From SG8-40 sp963792855 (GTDB taxonomy: Bacteria > Pseudomonadota > Gammaproteobacteria > Burkholderiales > Eutrophovitaceae): a stretch of 64,000 nucleotides of DNA. A program made the translations under genes and the position numbers. The notes below the pieces were generated by a model. It was not told the DNA's origin and did not search any database. It was given only the letters and a program-made list of their open reading frames with translations. Location of the stretch: NCBI GenBank assembly GCA_963792855.1, contig CAWBXZ010000005.1, positions 434,001-498,000 of the forward strand, read 5' to 3'. Each line of letters opens with the position of its first letter. Positions within the stretch are counted from its first letter, which is position 1. This document shows, one piece after another, positions 21,935 to 31,116 of this stretch.

Positions 21935-21959
21935 CACTGAGATGCGCTAACCATAGAAT
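21931..21959 (+). promoter_or_regulatory. str operon promoter overlapping the rpoC stop codon
   Basis: TTGACA (21931-21936) and TAGAAT (21954-21959) are separated by exactly 17 bp, a near-consensus sigma-70 promoter. The TGA of the -35 box is the rpoC stop codon. A transcript would start about 21966 and carry a leader of about 110 bases before rpsL. Confidence 0.8.
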
Positions 21960-22031
21960 CTTGCGTCTTTTTTTGCCCCCGTTGCGGCTGTAACCCCGTG
22001 GCGGTCGGCACTGCCAGCAAGATACCGGTCC

Positions 22032-22062
22032 GGGACGGCGGAAACGCCGTCCCAGATTTTTT
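22032..22062 (+). terminator. Intrinsic-terminator-like hairpin in the rpsL leader
   Basis: A perfect 9-bp stem (GGGACGGCG at 22032-22040 with CGCCGTCCC at 22045-22053) closed by a GAAA tetraloop is followed by AGA and six T residues (22057-22062). It would stop rpoBC readthrough, but it also lies downstream of the str promoter, so it may act as an attenuator of the str operon. Confidence 0.7.
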
Positions 22063-22076
22063 AGGGATCCAAAAAA

Positions 22077-22454
22077 ATGCCAACGATCAATCAGTTAGTG
22101 CGTAAGGGGCGCTCTGTCCCGGAGATGAAAAGTAAGGTGCCGGCGCTTGCCGGATCTCCCGCAAAGCGCGGAGTGTGTACGCGCGTTTACACGACAACGC
22201 CGAAGAAGCCGAACTCGGCTCTGAGAAAAGTCGCCAAGGTGCGCCTGACCAACGGTTTCGAAGTGATCAGCTACATCGGTGGCGAAGGGCACAACCTTCA
22301 GGAGCACTCGGTCGTGCTGATTCGCGGCGGCCGTGTCAAGGACTTGCCGGGTGTTCGATATCACATTGTTCGCGGCAGCCTGGACACCCAGGGTGTCAAG
22401 GACAGGAAGAAATCGCGGTCCAAGTATGGCGCGAAGCGCGTTAAGGCGGGCTGA
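22077..22454 (+). CDS. rpsL: 30S ribosomal protein S12
   Basis: S12 sits at the decoding centre and governs accuracy. The 125-residue protein has TTPKKPNSALRKVAKVRL and GRVKDLPGVRYH, with the two lysines whose mutation gives streptomycin resistance in their wild-type state. It is the first gene of the str group; rpsG follows after 37 bp. The region before the ATG is A-rich (CCAAAAAA) with GGGATCC as the nearest ribosome-binding match. Confidence 0.98.
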   Translation: MPTINQLVRKGRSVPEMKSKVPALAGSPAKRGVCTRVYTTTPKKPNSALRKVAKVRLTNGFEVISYIGGEGHNLQEHSVVLIRGGRVKDLPGVRYHIVRGSLDTQGVKDRKKSRSKYGAKRVKAG

Positions 22455-22491
22455 TTTTAGCGCCCTGTAACCGGAAGATCGACGAGGAAAT

Positions 22492-22962
22492 ATGCCGAGA
22501 CGTAGAGAAGTACCGAAGCGCGAGACGCTGCCGGATCCGAAGTTCCATAACGAAGAAGTAGCCAAGTTCATGAACGTGATCATGACGCGCGGCAAGAAAT
22601 CGGTTGCCGAGCGCATCGTCTATGGTGCGTTCGCCCACATCGCCAAGAAAGGCGGCAGCGATCCGGTCGAGGTGTTCTCGAATGCGCTGCAGAATGTGCG
22701 CCCGATGGTAGAGGTCAAGTCGCGACGTGTTGGCGGTGCCAACTACCAGGTACCGGTCGAAGTGCGTCCGGCGCGGCGCAATGCCCTGGCCATGCGCTGG
22801 CTGCGCGAGGCGGCACGCAAACGCGGCGAGAAGTCGATGGCGGCGCGCCTTGGCAACGAACTGCAGGAAGCGTCCGAGGGGCGTGGCGGTGCGGTGAAGA
22901 AGCGCGAGGAAGTGCATCGTATGGCCGAAGCCAACAAGGCTTTCTCCCATTACCGATTCTGA
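22492..22962 (+). CDS. rpsG: 30S ribosomal protein S7
   Basis: S7 nucleates assembly of the 30S head and contacts E-site tRNA; in E. coli it represses the str operon. The 156-residue protein has MPRRREVPKRETLPDP, PMVEVKSRRVGGANYQVPVE and the C-terminal HRMAEANKAFSHYRF. Its length equals the shorter S7 form. The fusA start is 30 bp downstream. Confidence 0.98.
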   Translation: MPRRREVPKRETLPDPKFHNEEVAKFMNVIMTRGKKSVAERIVYGAFAHIAKKGGSDPVEVFSNALQNVRPMVEVKSRRVGGANYQVPVEVRPARRNALAMRWLREAARKRGEKSMAARLGNELQEASEGRGGAVKKREEVHRMAEANKAFSHYRF

Positions 22963-22992
22963 TTATCTGGCAACGAAAAAGCAAAACACCAC

Positions 22993-25098
22993 ATGGCTAG
23001 AGTGACTCCAATTAATCGATACCGGAACATCGGCATCAGTGCGCACATCGATGCGGGCAAGACCACGACCACTGAACGAATCTTGTTCTACACCGGTGTG
23101 TCGCACAAGATTGGCGAGGTGCATGACGGTGCTGCAGTGATGGACTGGATGGCGCAGGAGCGTGAGCGCGGCATCACGATCACTTCCGCCGCGACGACCT
23201 GCTTCTGGAGCGGCATGGACGGCAGCTATCCGCAACACCGGATCAACATCATTGATACGCCGGGCCACGTCGACTTCACGATTGAAGTCGAGCGCTCGAT
23301 GCGTGTGCTCGATGGCGCGTGCATGGTCTATTGCGCCGTTGGCGGCGTTCAGCCGCAATCAGAGACGGTTTGGCGGCAGGCCAACAAATACAAGGTTCCG
23401 CGCCTGGCGTTCGTCAACAAGATGGACCGGCAAGGTGCGAACTTCTTCAAGGTGTACGAGCAGATGCGCACCCGCCTCAAGGCGAACCCGGTGCCGATGC
23501 AGATTCCGATTGGCGCCGAGGAGAACTTCGTAGGTGTCATCGACCTCGTCAAGATGAAAGCCATTCTCTGGGACGATTCGACGCAGGGAATGAGTTTTTC
23601 GGAGGTCGAGATTCCCGCCGAGCTGAGGGACAAGGCGCAGGAGTGGCGCGAAAAGATGGTCGAATCGGCTGCCGAAGCGAACGAGGAACTCATGAACAAG
23701 TACCTCGAGCATGGCGACCTGTCCGAGAAGGAAATCCGCGCCGGAATCCGTGCGCGCACCATCGCCGTCGAGATTGTGCCGATGATGTGCGGTTCGGCGT
23801 TCAAGAACAAGGGCGTACAGGCAATGCTGGACGGCGTCATTGAATACATGCCGTCGCCGAGCGATATTCCGCCGGTCAAGGGTGTGTTGGATAACGGCGA
23901 AGCGACCGAAAGGGCCGCCACGGACGAGGAGCCCTTCTCCGGACTGGCTTTCAAGATCATGACCGACCCGTATGTCGGCCAGTTGATTTTTTTCCGGGTC
24001 TACTCGGGGGTGGTCAACTCTGGAGACACCATCTACAACCCGGTCAAGCGCAAGAAGGAACGCCTCGGCCGGATTCTGCAGATGCATGCGAACAATCGCG
24101 AGGAACTCAAGGAAGTCCGGGCGGGCGATATTGCGGCTGCGGTCGGCCTCAAGGAGGCGACGACCGGCGATACGCTTTGCGATCCGGACAAGGTCCTGAT
24201 TCTGGAGAAGATGGAGTTTCCGGAGCCTGTCATCTCGCAGGCGGTGGAGCCGAAAACCAAGGCAGATCAGGAAAAAATGGGGATTGCGCTCGGCCGCCTG
24301 GCGCAGGAAGACCCCTCCTTCCGTGTCCGCACCGACGAGGAATCGGGCCAGACCATCATTTCCGGTATGGGCGAGCTTCACCTGGAAATTCTGGTCGACA
24401 GGATGAAACGCGAGTTCAACGTCGAAGCCAATATCGGCAAGCCGCAGGTTGCCTATCGCGAAGCGATCAAGAAGCCCGTCGAAGTCGAAGGCAAGTTCGT
24501 CAAGCAAAGTGGCGGCAAGGGTCAGTACGGCCATGTGTGGCTCAAGCTGGAGCCAGCGGAGCAAGGCAAGGGCTTCGAGTTCGTTGACGCCATCAAGGGC
24601 GGTGTTGTCCCGCGCGAATACATTCCGGCGGTGCAAAAAGGCCTCAACGAAGCGATGACCAGTGGTGTTCTCGCCGGTTACCCGGTTGTGGATGTCAAGG
24701 TCACCCTGTTCGACGGTTCGTACCACGAAGTCGACTCGTCGGAGAATTCCTTCAAGATGGCGGGCATTCTTGCCTTCAAGGACGGCATGCGCAAGGCCAC
24801 ACCCGTGCTGCTCGAGCCGATCATGGCGGTTGAGGTGGAAATGCCCGAAGAGAAGATGGGCGACGTGATGGGCGATCTGTCCTCACGCCGGGGAAATATT
24901 CAGGGCATGGATGATATTTCCGGTGGCGGCGGAAAGGTAATTCGCGCCGAAGTGCCGCTGGCGGAGATGTTCGGTTACTCGACAACCCTCCGTTCCCTGA
25001 CGCAGGGGCGGGCGACTTACACCATGGAGTTCAAGCACTACGCGGAGGCGCCGAAAAGTGTCGCCGAGGGAATCATCAACAAGGATTCTTCCAAGTAG
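22993..25098 (+). CDS. fusA: Elongation factor G
   Basis: EF-G catalyses ribosomal translocation with GTP hydrolysis and also helps recycle ribosomes. The 701-residue protein has the GTPase motifs AHIDAGKTTTTERILFYTG, RGITITSAATT, DTPGHVDF and NKMDRQGANFF, then domains II-V including GGKGQYGHVWL and RRGNIQGMDD. Only one fusA copy is seen in the window. tufB follows 52 bp later. Confidence 0.98.
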   Translation: MARVTPINRYRNIGISAHIDAGKTTTTERILFYTGVSHKIGEVHDGAAVMDWMAQERERGITITSAATTCFWSGMDGSYPQHRINIIDTPGHVDFTIEVERSMRVLDGACMVYCAVGGVQPQSETVWRQANKYKVPRLAFVNKMDRQGANFFKVYEQMRTRLKANPVPMQIPIGAEENFVGVIDLVKMKAILWDDSTQGMSFSEVEIPAELRDKAQEWREKMVESAAEANEELMNKYLEHGDLSEKEIRAGIRARTIAVEIVPMMCGSAFKNKGVQAMLDGVIEYMPSPSDIPPVKGVLDNGEATERAATDEEPFSGLAFKIMTDPYVGQLIFFRVYSGVVNSGDTIYNPVKRKKERLGRILQMHANNREELKEVRAGDIAAAVGLKEATTGDTLCDPDKVLILEKMEFPEPVISQAVEPKTKADQEKMGIALGRLAQEDPSFRVRTDEESGQTIISGMGELHLEILVDRMKREFNVEANIGKPQVAYREAIKKPVEVEGKFVKQSGGKGQYGHVWLKLEPAEQGKGFEFVDAIKGGVVPREYIPAVQKGLNEAMTSGVLAGYPVVDVKVTLFDGSYHEVDSSENSFKMAGILAFKDGMRKATPVLLEPIMAVEVEMPEEKMGDVMGDLSSRRGNIQGMDDISGGGGKVIRAEVPLAEMFGYSTTLRSLTQGRATYTMEFKHYAEAPKSVAEGIINKDSSK

Positions 25099-25150
25099 AC
25101 AGTCACTGAATCACAAATTGGCAACGACAGATAGCTAACAAGAGGTCATC

Positions 25151-26341
25151 ATGGCAAAGGGAAAGTTTGAGCGGACCAAGCCGCACGTAAACGTAGGCAC
25201 GATAGGCCACGTTGACCATGGCAAGACGACGCTGACGGCGGCGATCACGACGGTGCTGGCGGCGAAGTTTGGCGGCGAGAAGAAGGGTTACGACCAGATT
25301 GACAATGCGCCGGAAGAGAAGGCGCGCGGCATTACGATCAACACGGCGCACGTGGAGTACGAGACGGGCAAGCGGCACTATGCGCACGTTGACTGTCCGG
25401 GCCACGCTGACTATGTGAAGAACATGATCACGGGTGCGGCGCAGATGGACGGAGCCATTCTGGTGGTTTCGGCCGCGGACGGTCCGATGCCGCAAACGCG
25501 CGAGCACATTCTGCTCGCCCGTCAGGTGGGTGTTCCCTACATTGTGGTGTTTCTGAACAAGGCCGACATGGTTGACGATGCCGAGTTGCTCGACCTCGTT
25601 GAGATGGAAGTGCGCGAGTTGCTCTCCAAGTACGACTTTCCGGGCGATGACACGCCGATCATCATTGGCTCGGCGCTCAAGGCGCTCGAAGGCGACACGG
25701 GTGAGCATGGCGAGCAGGCGATTCTCAAGCTGGCCGACGCGCTCGATGCCTACATTCCCGAGCCGCAGCGTGCGCTGGACATGCCGTTCCTGATGCCTGT
25801 GGAAGACGTTTTCTCGATCTCTGGTCGTGGCACGGTGGTCACGGGGCGGGTCGAGCGCGGTGTGATCAAGGTTGGTGAAGAGATCGAGATTGTCGGTCTC
25901 AAGGACACGGTCAAGACGGTGTGCACGGGTGTTGAGATGTTCCGCAAGCTGCTCGATCAGGGCCAGGCGGGAGACAACGTTGGCATATTGCTGCGCGGGA
26001 CCAAGCGCGAGGACGTTGAGCGCGGTCAGGTGCTGGCCAAGCCGGGCAGCATTACGCCGCACACCAAGTTTGACGCCGAGGTGTATGTGCTGAGCAAGGA
26101 AGAGGGTGGACGTCACACGCCGTTTTTCAATGGTTACCGTCCGCAGTTTTACTTCCGCACTACGGATGTGACGGGCTCGATCGAGTTGCCCAAGGGCACG
26201 GAGATGGTGATGCCCGGAGACAACATCCAGATGACGGTGAGTCTGATTCAGCCGATTGCGATGGAAGAGGGATTGCGCTTTGCCATTCGCGAAGGTGGCC
26301 GCACCGTTGGTGCTGGTGTGGTGGCCAAGGTACTTGAATAG
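25151..26341 (+). CDS. tufB: Elongation factor Tu, second copy
   Basis: The 396-residue protein is identical to the product of the gene at 8368, including the P loop GHVDHGKT. By eye I found one synonymous base difference, at 26161. Homology continues past the stop codon: one 17-bp unit (AGAGCAGGTGCTTGAGT) and then AGATAAACAGCAAGTGTGCA are shared with the tufA flank, while tufA has two additional units. Upstream sequences are unrelated (AAGAGGTCATC before this ATG). The 179 bp to rpsJ contain no recognised promoter or S10-type leader. Confidence 0.98.
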   Translation: MAKGKFERTKPHVNVGTIGHVDHGKTTLTAAITTVLAAKFGGEKKGYDQIDNAPEEKARGITINTAHVEYETGKRHYAHVDCPGHADYVKNMITGAAQMDGAILVVSAADGPMPQTREHILLARQVGVPYIVVFLNKADMVDDAELLDLVEMEVRELLSKYDFPGDDTPIIIGSALKALEGDTGEHGEQAILKLADALDAYIPEPQRALDMPFLMPVEDVFSISGRGTVVTGRVERGVIKVGEEIEIVGLKDTVKTVCTGVEMFRKLLDQGQAGDNVGILLRGTKREDVERGQVLAKPGSITPHTKFDAEVYVLSKEEGGRHTPFFNGYRPQFYFRTTDVTGSIELPKGTEMVMPGDNIQMTVSLIQPIAMEEGLRFAIREGGRTVGAGVVAKVLE

Positions 26342-26520
26342 AGCAGGTGCTTGAGTAGATAAACAGCAAGTGTGCAGCAGGTGTGGCCGGGCATGACTGG
26401 TCGCGCAATGGCGACGGGACACATAGCAACATAAATTATTGATTACAGAGTTGGGGCGAGAGGCGAAGAGCGAGGGCTTGCTGCTTGTTCCGTTCACCTC
26501 ACTCCTCACGGGATCCTGAA

Positions 26521-26829
26521 ATGCAAAGCCAGAAAATACGTATTCGACTAAAAGCGTTTGACTACCGTCTGATCGACCAGTCTGCTATTGAGATTGTCGA
26601 AACGGCCAAACGTACGGGCGCCGTAGTCAAAGGCCCGGTCCCTCTGCCTACTCGTATAGAGCGCTTCAATCTGCTGCGCTCTCCGCATGTGGACAAGTCA
26701 TCTCGTGAGCAACTTGAGATGCGCACGCATTTGCGTCTGATGGATATCATCGATCCGACTGACAAGACGGTCGATGCATTGATGAAACTGGATCTCCCGG
26801 CCGGAGTGGACGTGGAAATCAAGCTGTAA
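26521..26829 (+). CDS. rpsJ: 30S ribosomal protein S10
   Basis: S10 is a 30S head protein that also acts with NusB in transcription antitermination. The 102-residue protein starts at ATG 26521 (MQSQKIRIRLKAFDYRLID); 12 codons open upstream are not conserved. THLRLMDIIDPTDKTVDALMK near the C terminus is typical. It opens the S10 gene cluster, whose order rpsJ-rplC-rplD-rplW-rplB-rpsS-rplV-rpsC-rplP-rpmC-rpsQ is the standard one. Confidence 0.97.
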   Translation: MQSQKIRIRLKAFDYRLIDQSAIEIVETAKRTGAVVKGPVPLPTRIERFNLLRSPHVDKSSREQLEMRTHLRLMDIIDPTDKTVDALMKLDLPAGVDVEIKL

Positions 26830-26921
26830 GGGCAATCCGGGGGGGCTTTCCCTCCGGTTAGCTGACAATTTGGAAACCCGCTGGCCAACTGTAGCCGGCA
26901 CCTCTAAAGAGGAAATAAAAA

Positions 26922-27566
26922 ATGTCATTAGGACTTGTCGGTCGCAAGGTCGGCATGACCAGATTATTCACCGATACCGGCGAATCCGTGCCGGTGACGG
27001 TGCTGGACGTGTCCGGAAACCGCGTGACCCAGATCAAGACGGAAGAAACTGACGGCTATTCCGCCGTTCAGATCGCGTTCGGATCACGGCGCGCAAACCG
27101 TATCAACAAGGCGGCAGCCGGTCACTTCTCAAAAGCCGGTGTAGAAGGCGCGCGCGGTTTGCGTGAGTTTCGCGTCAATGCCGAACAGGCCTCCAGTCTC
27201 GAGGTCGGCGGCCAGGTCGGCGTCGATGTTTTCGAAGTCGGACAGTTCGTCGACGTTTCCGGAACAACCAAGGGAAAAGGTTTCGCCGGCGCCATCAAGC
27301 GACACAACTTCTCATCCCAGCGGGCCAGCCACGGTCAGTCGATCACGCACAACGCGCACGGATCGACCGGCCAGAATCAGGATCCCGGCCGGGTGTTTCC
27401 CGGCAAGCGCATGGCAGGGCATCTTGGATCGGTGCGCCGCACCGTCCAGAATCTGCAAGTGGTGCGCATCGATCCCGAACGCAGTCTCCTGTTGATCAAG
27501 GGCCCGGTACCGGGCGCTGATGGCACCGACGTAATCGTGCTGCCATCGGTGAAGAAGAAAGGCTGA
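26922..27566 (+). CDS. rplC: 50S ribosomal protein L3
   Basis: L3 is an early-assembly protein whose loop reaches the peptidyl transferase centre. The 214-residue protein begins MSLGLVGRKVGMTRLFTD. It carries the loop GSTGQNQDPGRVFPGKRMAGH, which includes the glutamine methylated by PrmB in E. coli. AAGAGG lies before the ATG. The stop is 3 bp from the rplD start. Confidence 0.97.
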   Translation: MSLGLVGRKVGMTRLFTDTGESVPVTVLDVSGNRVTQIKTEETDGYSAVQIAFGSRRANRINKAAAGHFSKAGVEGARGLREFRVNAEQASSLEVGGQVGVDVFEVGQFVDVSGTTKGKGFAGAIKRHNFSSQRASHGQSITHNAHGSTGQNQDPGRVFPGKRMAGHLGSVRRTVQNLQVVRIDPERSLLLIKGPVPGADGTDVIVLPSVKKKG

Positions 27567-27569
27567 GCC

Positions 27570-28190
27570 ATGGAACTCAAGATTATTGATGACAAGGGCA
27601 AGCCTACCTCCAGCGTGAACGCGTCCGATGACTTGTTCGGCCGGGACTATAACGAGCCGCTGGTGCACCAGGTTGTCACGGCATACATGGCCAATGCCCG
27701 CAAAGGCACTCGGGCGCAAAAAGCACGCGGCGACATGACCCGCTCGCACCGCAAGCCGTGGCGGCAGAAGGGTACCGGCCGTGCCCGGGCCGGCTTCGCC
27801 GGCAGCCCGATATGGCGTGGTGGCTCCCGCGTGTTCCCATCCAGTCCGGACGAGAACTTCAGCCACAAGGTCAACCGCAAGATGTACCGCGCCGGTATGG
27901 CTTCTATCTTCTCGCAGTTGGTTCGGGAAGGAAGGCTGGCGGTGGTCGATGCGTTCAGTATCGAAGCGCCGAAAACGAAACTGCTCGATCAGAAGGTCAA
28001 GAGCATGGGCATGAACAGCGTGCTGATCATTACCGATAGCGAGGACGAGAATCTTTATCTTTCATCACGGAACCTGCCGAACGTGTATGTCGTCCAGCCA
28101 GGTCAGGCGGATCCGGTGAGCCTGTTGCACTTTGACAGCACCATCATCACCAAGGCGGCCGTATCGAAAATCGAGGAGATGCTGTCATGA
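27570..28190 (+). CDS. rplD: 50S ribosomal protein L4
   Basis: L4 lines the nascent-peptide tunnel with its long loop (residues about 45-100, RKPWRQKGTGRARAGF) and in E. coli also represses the S10 operon at transcription and translation. The 206-residue length is normal. Its last four bases overlap the start of rplW (ATGA), which indicates translational coupling. Confidence 0.97.
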   Translation: MELKIIDDKGKPTSSVNASDDLFGRDYNEPLVHQVVTAYMANARKGTRAQKARGDMTRSHRKPWRQKGTGRARAGFAGSPIWRGGSRVFPSSPDENFSHKVNRKMYRAGMASIFSQLVREGRLAVVDAFSIEAPKTKLLDQKVKSMGMNSVLIITDSEDENLYLSSRNLPNVYVVQPGQADPVSLLHFDSTIITKAAVSKIEEMLS

Positions 28191-28504
28191 CGGCTCAAAC
28201 GGTTAACCAGGAACGACTGCTGAATGTCTTGATCGCGCCCATCGTGTCCGAGAAAAGCACTTTCGTTGCCGACAAGAACGAGCAGGTCGTGTTTCGTGTA
28301 TTGCCCGACGCCACCAAGCCGGAAATCAAGGCCGCTGTAGAACTGATGTTCAAGGTCGAGGTGGATGATGTTCAGGTTGCCAACGTAAAGGGCAAGAAAA
28401 AACGCTTCGGTGGCCGCCTGGGTCAACGGCGCAACTGGAAGAAGGCATATATCTGCCTCAAGGCCGGTCAGGAAATCAATTTCGCGGCAGGGGAGACGAA
28501 ATAA
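28187..28504 (+). CDS. rplW: 50S ribosomal protein L23
   Basis: L23 sits at the tunnel exit and docks trigger factor and SRP. The 105-residue protein has IAPIVSEKSTFVADKNEQVVF and the basic loop GKKKRFGGRLGQRRNWKKAY. It overlaps rplD by four bases and rplB by one base. Confidence 0.97.
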   Translation: MTAQTVNQERLLNVLIAPIVSEKSTFVADKNEQVVFRVLPDATKPEIKAAVELMFKVEVDDVQVANVKGKKKRFGGRLGQRRNWKKAYICLKAGQEINFAAGETK

Positions 28505-29328
28505 TGGCTCTGGTAAAACTCAAACCGACTTCTGCCGGCCGGCGCGGCGTCGTCAGGGTCGTCAACCCGGACCTGCACAAAGGGCGCCCGCATCAGTCGC
28601 TCGTTGAAAGCAACCTGAAGAAAGGCGGGCGCAACAGTTTTGGCCACATAACTACGCGCCATCAGGGGGGCGGGCACAAGCGTCTGTACCGGGTGATCGA
28701 CTTTCGCCGCAACAAGGACGGCGTGGCTGCCCGTGTCGAGCGGATCGAGTATGACCCGAATCGCAGCGCCAATATTGCCCTGCTGTGTTACGCGGACGGG
28801 GAGCGGCGCTACATCATCGCGCCCAGAGACGTGAAGGTGGGAGACCAGTTGTTGAACGGTGCCGAGGCACCGATCAAGGCCGGCAACACTTTGCCGCTGA
28901 GGAGTATCCCGGTTGGTACCAACATACACTGCGTCGAGCTTCGCCCGGGCAAAGGCGCGCAGGTGGCGCGCTCGGCAGGCGCATCGGTGCAGTTGCTGGC
29001 ACGCGAAGGCACGTATGCCCAGCTGCGGATGCGCTCGGGTGAGATACGCAAGGTGCACGTTGACTGCCGCGCGACCATCGGTGAAGTCGGAAACGCCGAG
29101 CATAACCTGCGCAGTATCGGCAAGGCCGGTGCGATGCGTTGGCGTGGTGTGCGCCCGACAGTACGAGGTGTGGCGATGAACCCGGTGGATCACCCGCACG
29201 GTGGCGGCGAGGGTCGCACCGGTACGAAACGAGACCCGGTCAGCCCTTGGGGAACCTTGACAAAGGGATATCGCACACGCAAGAACAAGCGCACGCAGAA
29301 CATGATTGTTCGGCGCCGCGCGAAGTAA
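28504..29328 (+). CDS. rplB: 50S ribosomal protein L2
   Basis: L2 is needed for subunit association and peptidyl transferase centre formation. The 274-residue protein has the conserved HPHGGGEGRT loop with the functionally important histidine near residue 229, and the C-terminal TRKNKRTQNMIVRRRAK. The ATG shares its first base with the rplW stop codon. Confidence 0.98.
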   Translation: MALVKLKPTSAGRRGVVRVVNPDLHKGRPHQSLVESNLKKGGRNSFGHITTRHQGGGHKRLYRVIDFRRNKDGVAARVERIEYDPNRSANIALLCYADGERRYIIAPRDVKVGDQLLNGAEAPIKAGNTLPLRSIPVGTNIHCVELRPGKGAQVARSAGASVQLLAREGTYAQLRMRSGEIRKVHVDCRATIGEVGNAEHNLRSIGKAGAMRWRGVRPTVRGVAMNPVDHPHGGGEGRTGTKRDPVSPWGTLTKGYRTRKNKRTQNMIVRRRAK

Positions 29329-29340
29329 GAGGTAGAGAAT

Positions 29341-29625
29341 ATGGCACGTTCAGTCAAGAAAGGCCCTTTCGTGGATCTTCATCTGATCCACAAGGTAGAT
29401 GCCGCGCGGGCGAGTAACGACAAGCGCCCGATCAAGACGTGGTCGCGTCGCTCTACGGTGCTGCCCGATTTCGTCGGGTTGACCATCGCAGTGCATAACG
29501 GCCGTCAGCACGTACCTGTGTACGTGACCGAAAACATGGTTGGTCACAAGCTCGGTGAATTTGCCCTGACCCGTACTTTCAAGGGTCACGCGGCGGATCG
29601 CAAGGCTCCGACCGGCAAAAAATGA
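29341..29625 (+). CDS. rpsS: 30S ribosomal protein S19
   Basis: S19 binds the 30S head with S13 near the A site. The 94-residue protein has MARSVKKGPFVDLHLIHKV, TWSRRSTVLPDFVGLTIAVHNG and GHKLGEFALTRTF. It lies 12 bp after rplB with an AGAGGTAGAG ribosome-binding region. Confidence 0.97.
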   Translation: MARSVKKGPFVDLHLIHKVDAARASNDKRPIKTWSRRSTVLPDFVGLTIAVHNGRQHVPVYVTENMVGHKLGEFALTRTFKGHAADRKAPTGKK

Positions 29626-29652
29626 TAACAAGAGCGCAAAGGAGTGAATGAA

Positions 29653-29994
29653 ATGCAAACCTCTGCAGTGTTGCGCGGCGTCAGGCTGTCGCCCCAGAAG
29701 GGCAGGCTGGTTGCCGATCAGATTCGCGGCCTGGCCGTGGACAAGGCGCTCGACATTCTCAAGTACAGCCCCAAGAAAGGCGCCCGGATCATCCAGAAGG
29801 TGGTTGAGTCCGCGATCGCCAACGCCGAACACAACGATGGTGCCGATATCGACGAGTTGCGGATCACACGGATATTCGTGGACCAGGGACCGGTGTTCAA
29901 GCGATTCAGGCCTCGTGCCAAAGGGCGCGCTTCAAAGATCATCAAACCGACCTGCCACATTTCAGTGACAGTCGGTGACCTGTCGAAGGAGTAG
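29653..29994 (+). CDS. rplV: 50S ribosomal protein L22
   Basis: L22 forms part of the peptide tunnel constriction and is a site of macrolide resistance. I chose ATG 29653 (MQTSAVLRGVRLSPQKGRL), 113 residues, preceded by AAAGGAG; an in-frame GTG three codons upstream is possible. The tunnel loop near residues 80-100 (KRFRPRAKGRASKIIKPTCH) is wild type in form. rpsC starts 2 bp after its stop. Confidence 0.95.
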   Translation: MQTSAVLRGVRLSPQKGRLVADQIRGLAVDKALDILKYSPKKGARIIQKVVESAIANAEHNDGADIDELRITRIFVDQGPVFKRFRPRAKGRASKIIKPTCHISVTVGDLSKE

Positions 29995-29996
29995 GT

Positions 29997-30716
29997 ATGG
30001 GACAAAAGATCAATCCGATCGGTTTTCGTCTTGCCGTACAGCGTAACTGGACATCCCGTTGGTATTCCAACAGCAAGGGATTCTCGGACATGTTGCTGCA
30101 GGACATCGAGGTGCGAAAGTACCTGCGCAAGCGCTTGTCGCATGCGGCGGTGGCGCGTGTCGTGATCGAACGTCCGGCAAAGAACGCCAAGATCACAATT
30201 TACAGCGCACGCCCAGGTGTCGTTATCGGCAAGAAGGGCGAGGACATCGAGAATCTGCGTGGTGAATTGCAGAAAATGATGGGTGTGCCGGTCCACGTCA
30301 ATATCGAAGAGGTGCGCAAGCCCGAACTCGACGCGCAGTTGATCGCCGATTCGATCTCGCAGCAGCTGGAAAAACGCATCATGTTCCGCCGTGCCATGAA
30401 ACGGGCGATTCAGAACGCAATGCGCCTTGGCGCGCAAGGTATCAAGATCATGAGTGCGGGCCGGCTCAATGGCATCGAGATCGCCCGCACCGAGTGGTAT
30501 CGTGAAGGCCGGGTGCCGCTGCATACCCTGCGCGCTGACATCGATTACGGTGTTTCCGAAGCCAAAACAACCTACGGCGTGATCGGCATCAAGGTCTGGG
30601 TCTACAAGGGCGAAGTGATGGGACGCGGCGAGCAGCCGGCGGCACCAGGTAGCACAGATAACCAGCCCCAGCGAAAACCGAGACGAGCAGGAGCGAGCAA
30701 TGCTGCAGCCAGCTAG
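29997..30716 (+). CDS. rpsC: 30S ribosomal protein S3
   Basis: S3 lines the mRNA entry channel and helps unwind mRNA. The 239-residue protein has the KH domain (GVVIGKKGEDIENLRGEL) and a C-terminal domain. Its tail of about 25 residues (from about 215) is Pro/Arg/Ala-rich and variable between species. The 3' end overlaps rplP by 17 bases. Confidence 0.97.
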   Translation: MGQKINPIGFRLAVQRNWTSRWYSNSKGFSDMLLQDIEVRKYLRKRLSHAAVARVVIERPAKNAKITIYSARPGVVIGKKGEDIENLRGELQKMMGVPVHVNIEEVRKPELDAQLIADSISQQLEKRIMFRRAMKRAIQNAMRLGAQGIKIMSAGRLNGIEIARTEWYREGRVPLHTLRADIDYGVSEAKTTYGVIGIKVWVYKGEVMGRGEQPAAPGSTDNQPQRKPRRAGASNAAAS

Positions 30717-31113
30717 AACAAAATTCCGCAAGTATCACAAGGGGCGCAATTACGGGGTTGCGACCCGCGGCGCCAAGGTATCTTTCGGAGAGTTTGGCCT
30801 GAAGTCGATCGACCGCGGCCGTCTTACCGCACGTCAGATCGAGGCGGGACGGCGAGCGATGACCCGCCATATCAAGCGCGGTGGCCGGATCTGGATCCGT
30901 ATTTTCCCGGACAAGCCGGTGTCGCAGAAACCTGCCGAGGTCCGTATGGGGAACGGCAAGGGCAATCCGGAGTTCTGGGTTGCGGAGATCCAGCCGGGCA
31001 AGGTTCTCTATGAAATGGATGGTGTGCGCGAAGATGTGGCGCGCGAGGCGTTTCGCCTCGCAGCGGCCAAACTTCCGTTGCGTACCATCTTTGTGCAACG
31101 TCACCTGGGGTAA
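30700..31113 (+). CDS. rplP: 50S ribosomal protein L16
   Basis: L16 binds near the A and P sites of the 50S subunit. The 137-residue protein begins MLQPARTKFRKYHKGRN, matching the family N terminus, so the 17-base overlap with rpsC is real. GGRIWIRIFPDKPVSQKPAEVRMGNGKG contains the conserved Arg that YcfD hydroxylates in E. coli; that modification is not shown here. Confidence 0.97.
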   Translation: MLQPARTKFRKYHKGRNYGVATRGAKVSFGEFGLKSIDRGRLTARQIEAGRRAMTRHIKRGGRIWIRIFPDKPVSQKPAEVRMGNGKGNPEFWVAEIQPGKVLYEMDGVREDVAREAFRLAAAKLPLRTIFVQRHLG

Positions 31114-31116
31114 GCG

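Noticed and set aside
23359..24726. Long minus-strand frame inside fusA, and similar ones inside rpoB, rpoC and iorAB
   Set aside because: All are shadows of strongly conserved plus-strand genes and lack recognisable domains or ribosome-binding sites.
26342..26520. S10-operon leader regulated by L4
   Set aside because: I could not find a convincing promoter or the hairpin order known from E. coli in these 179 bp, so no feature is claimed.
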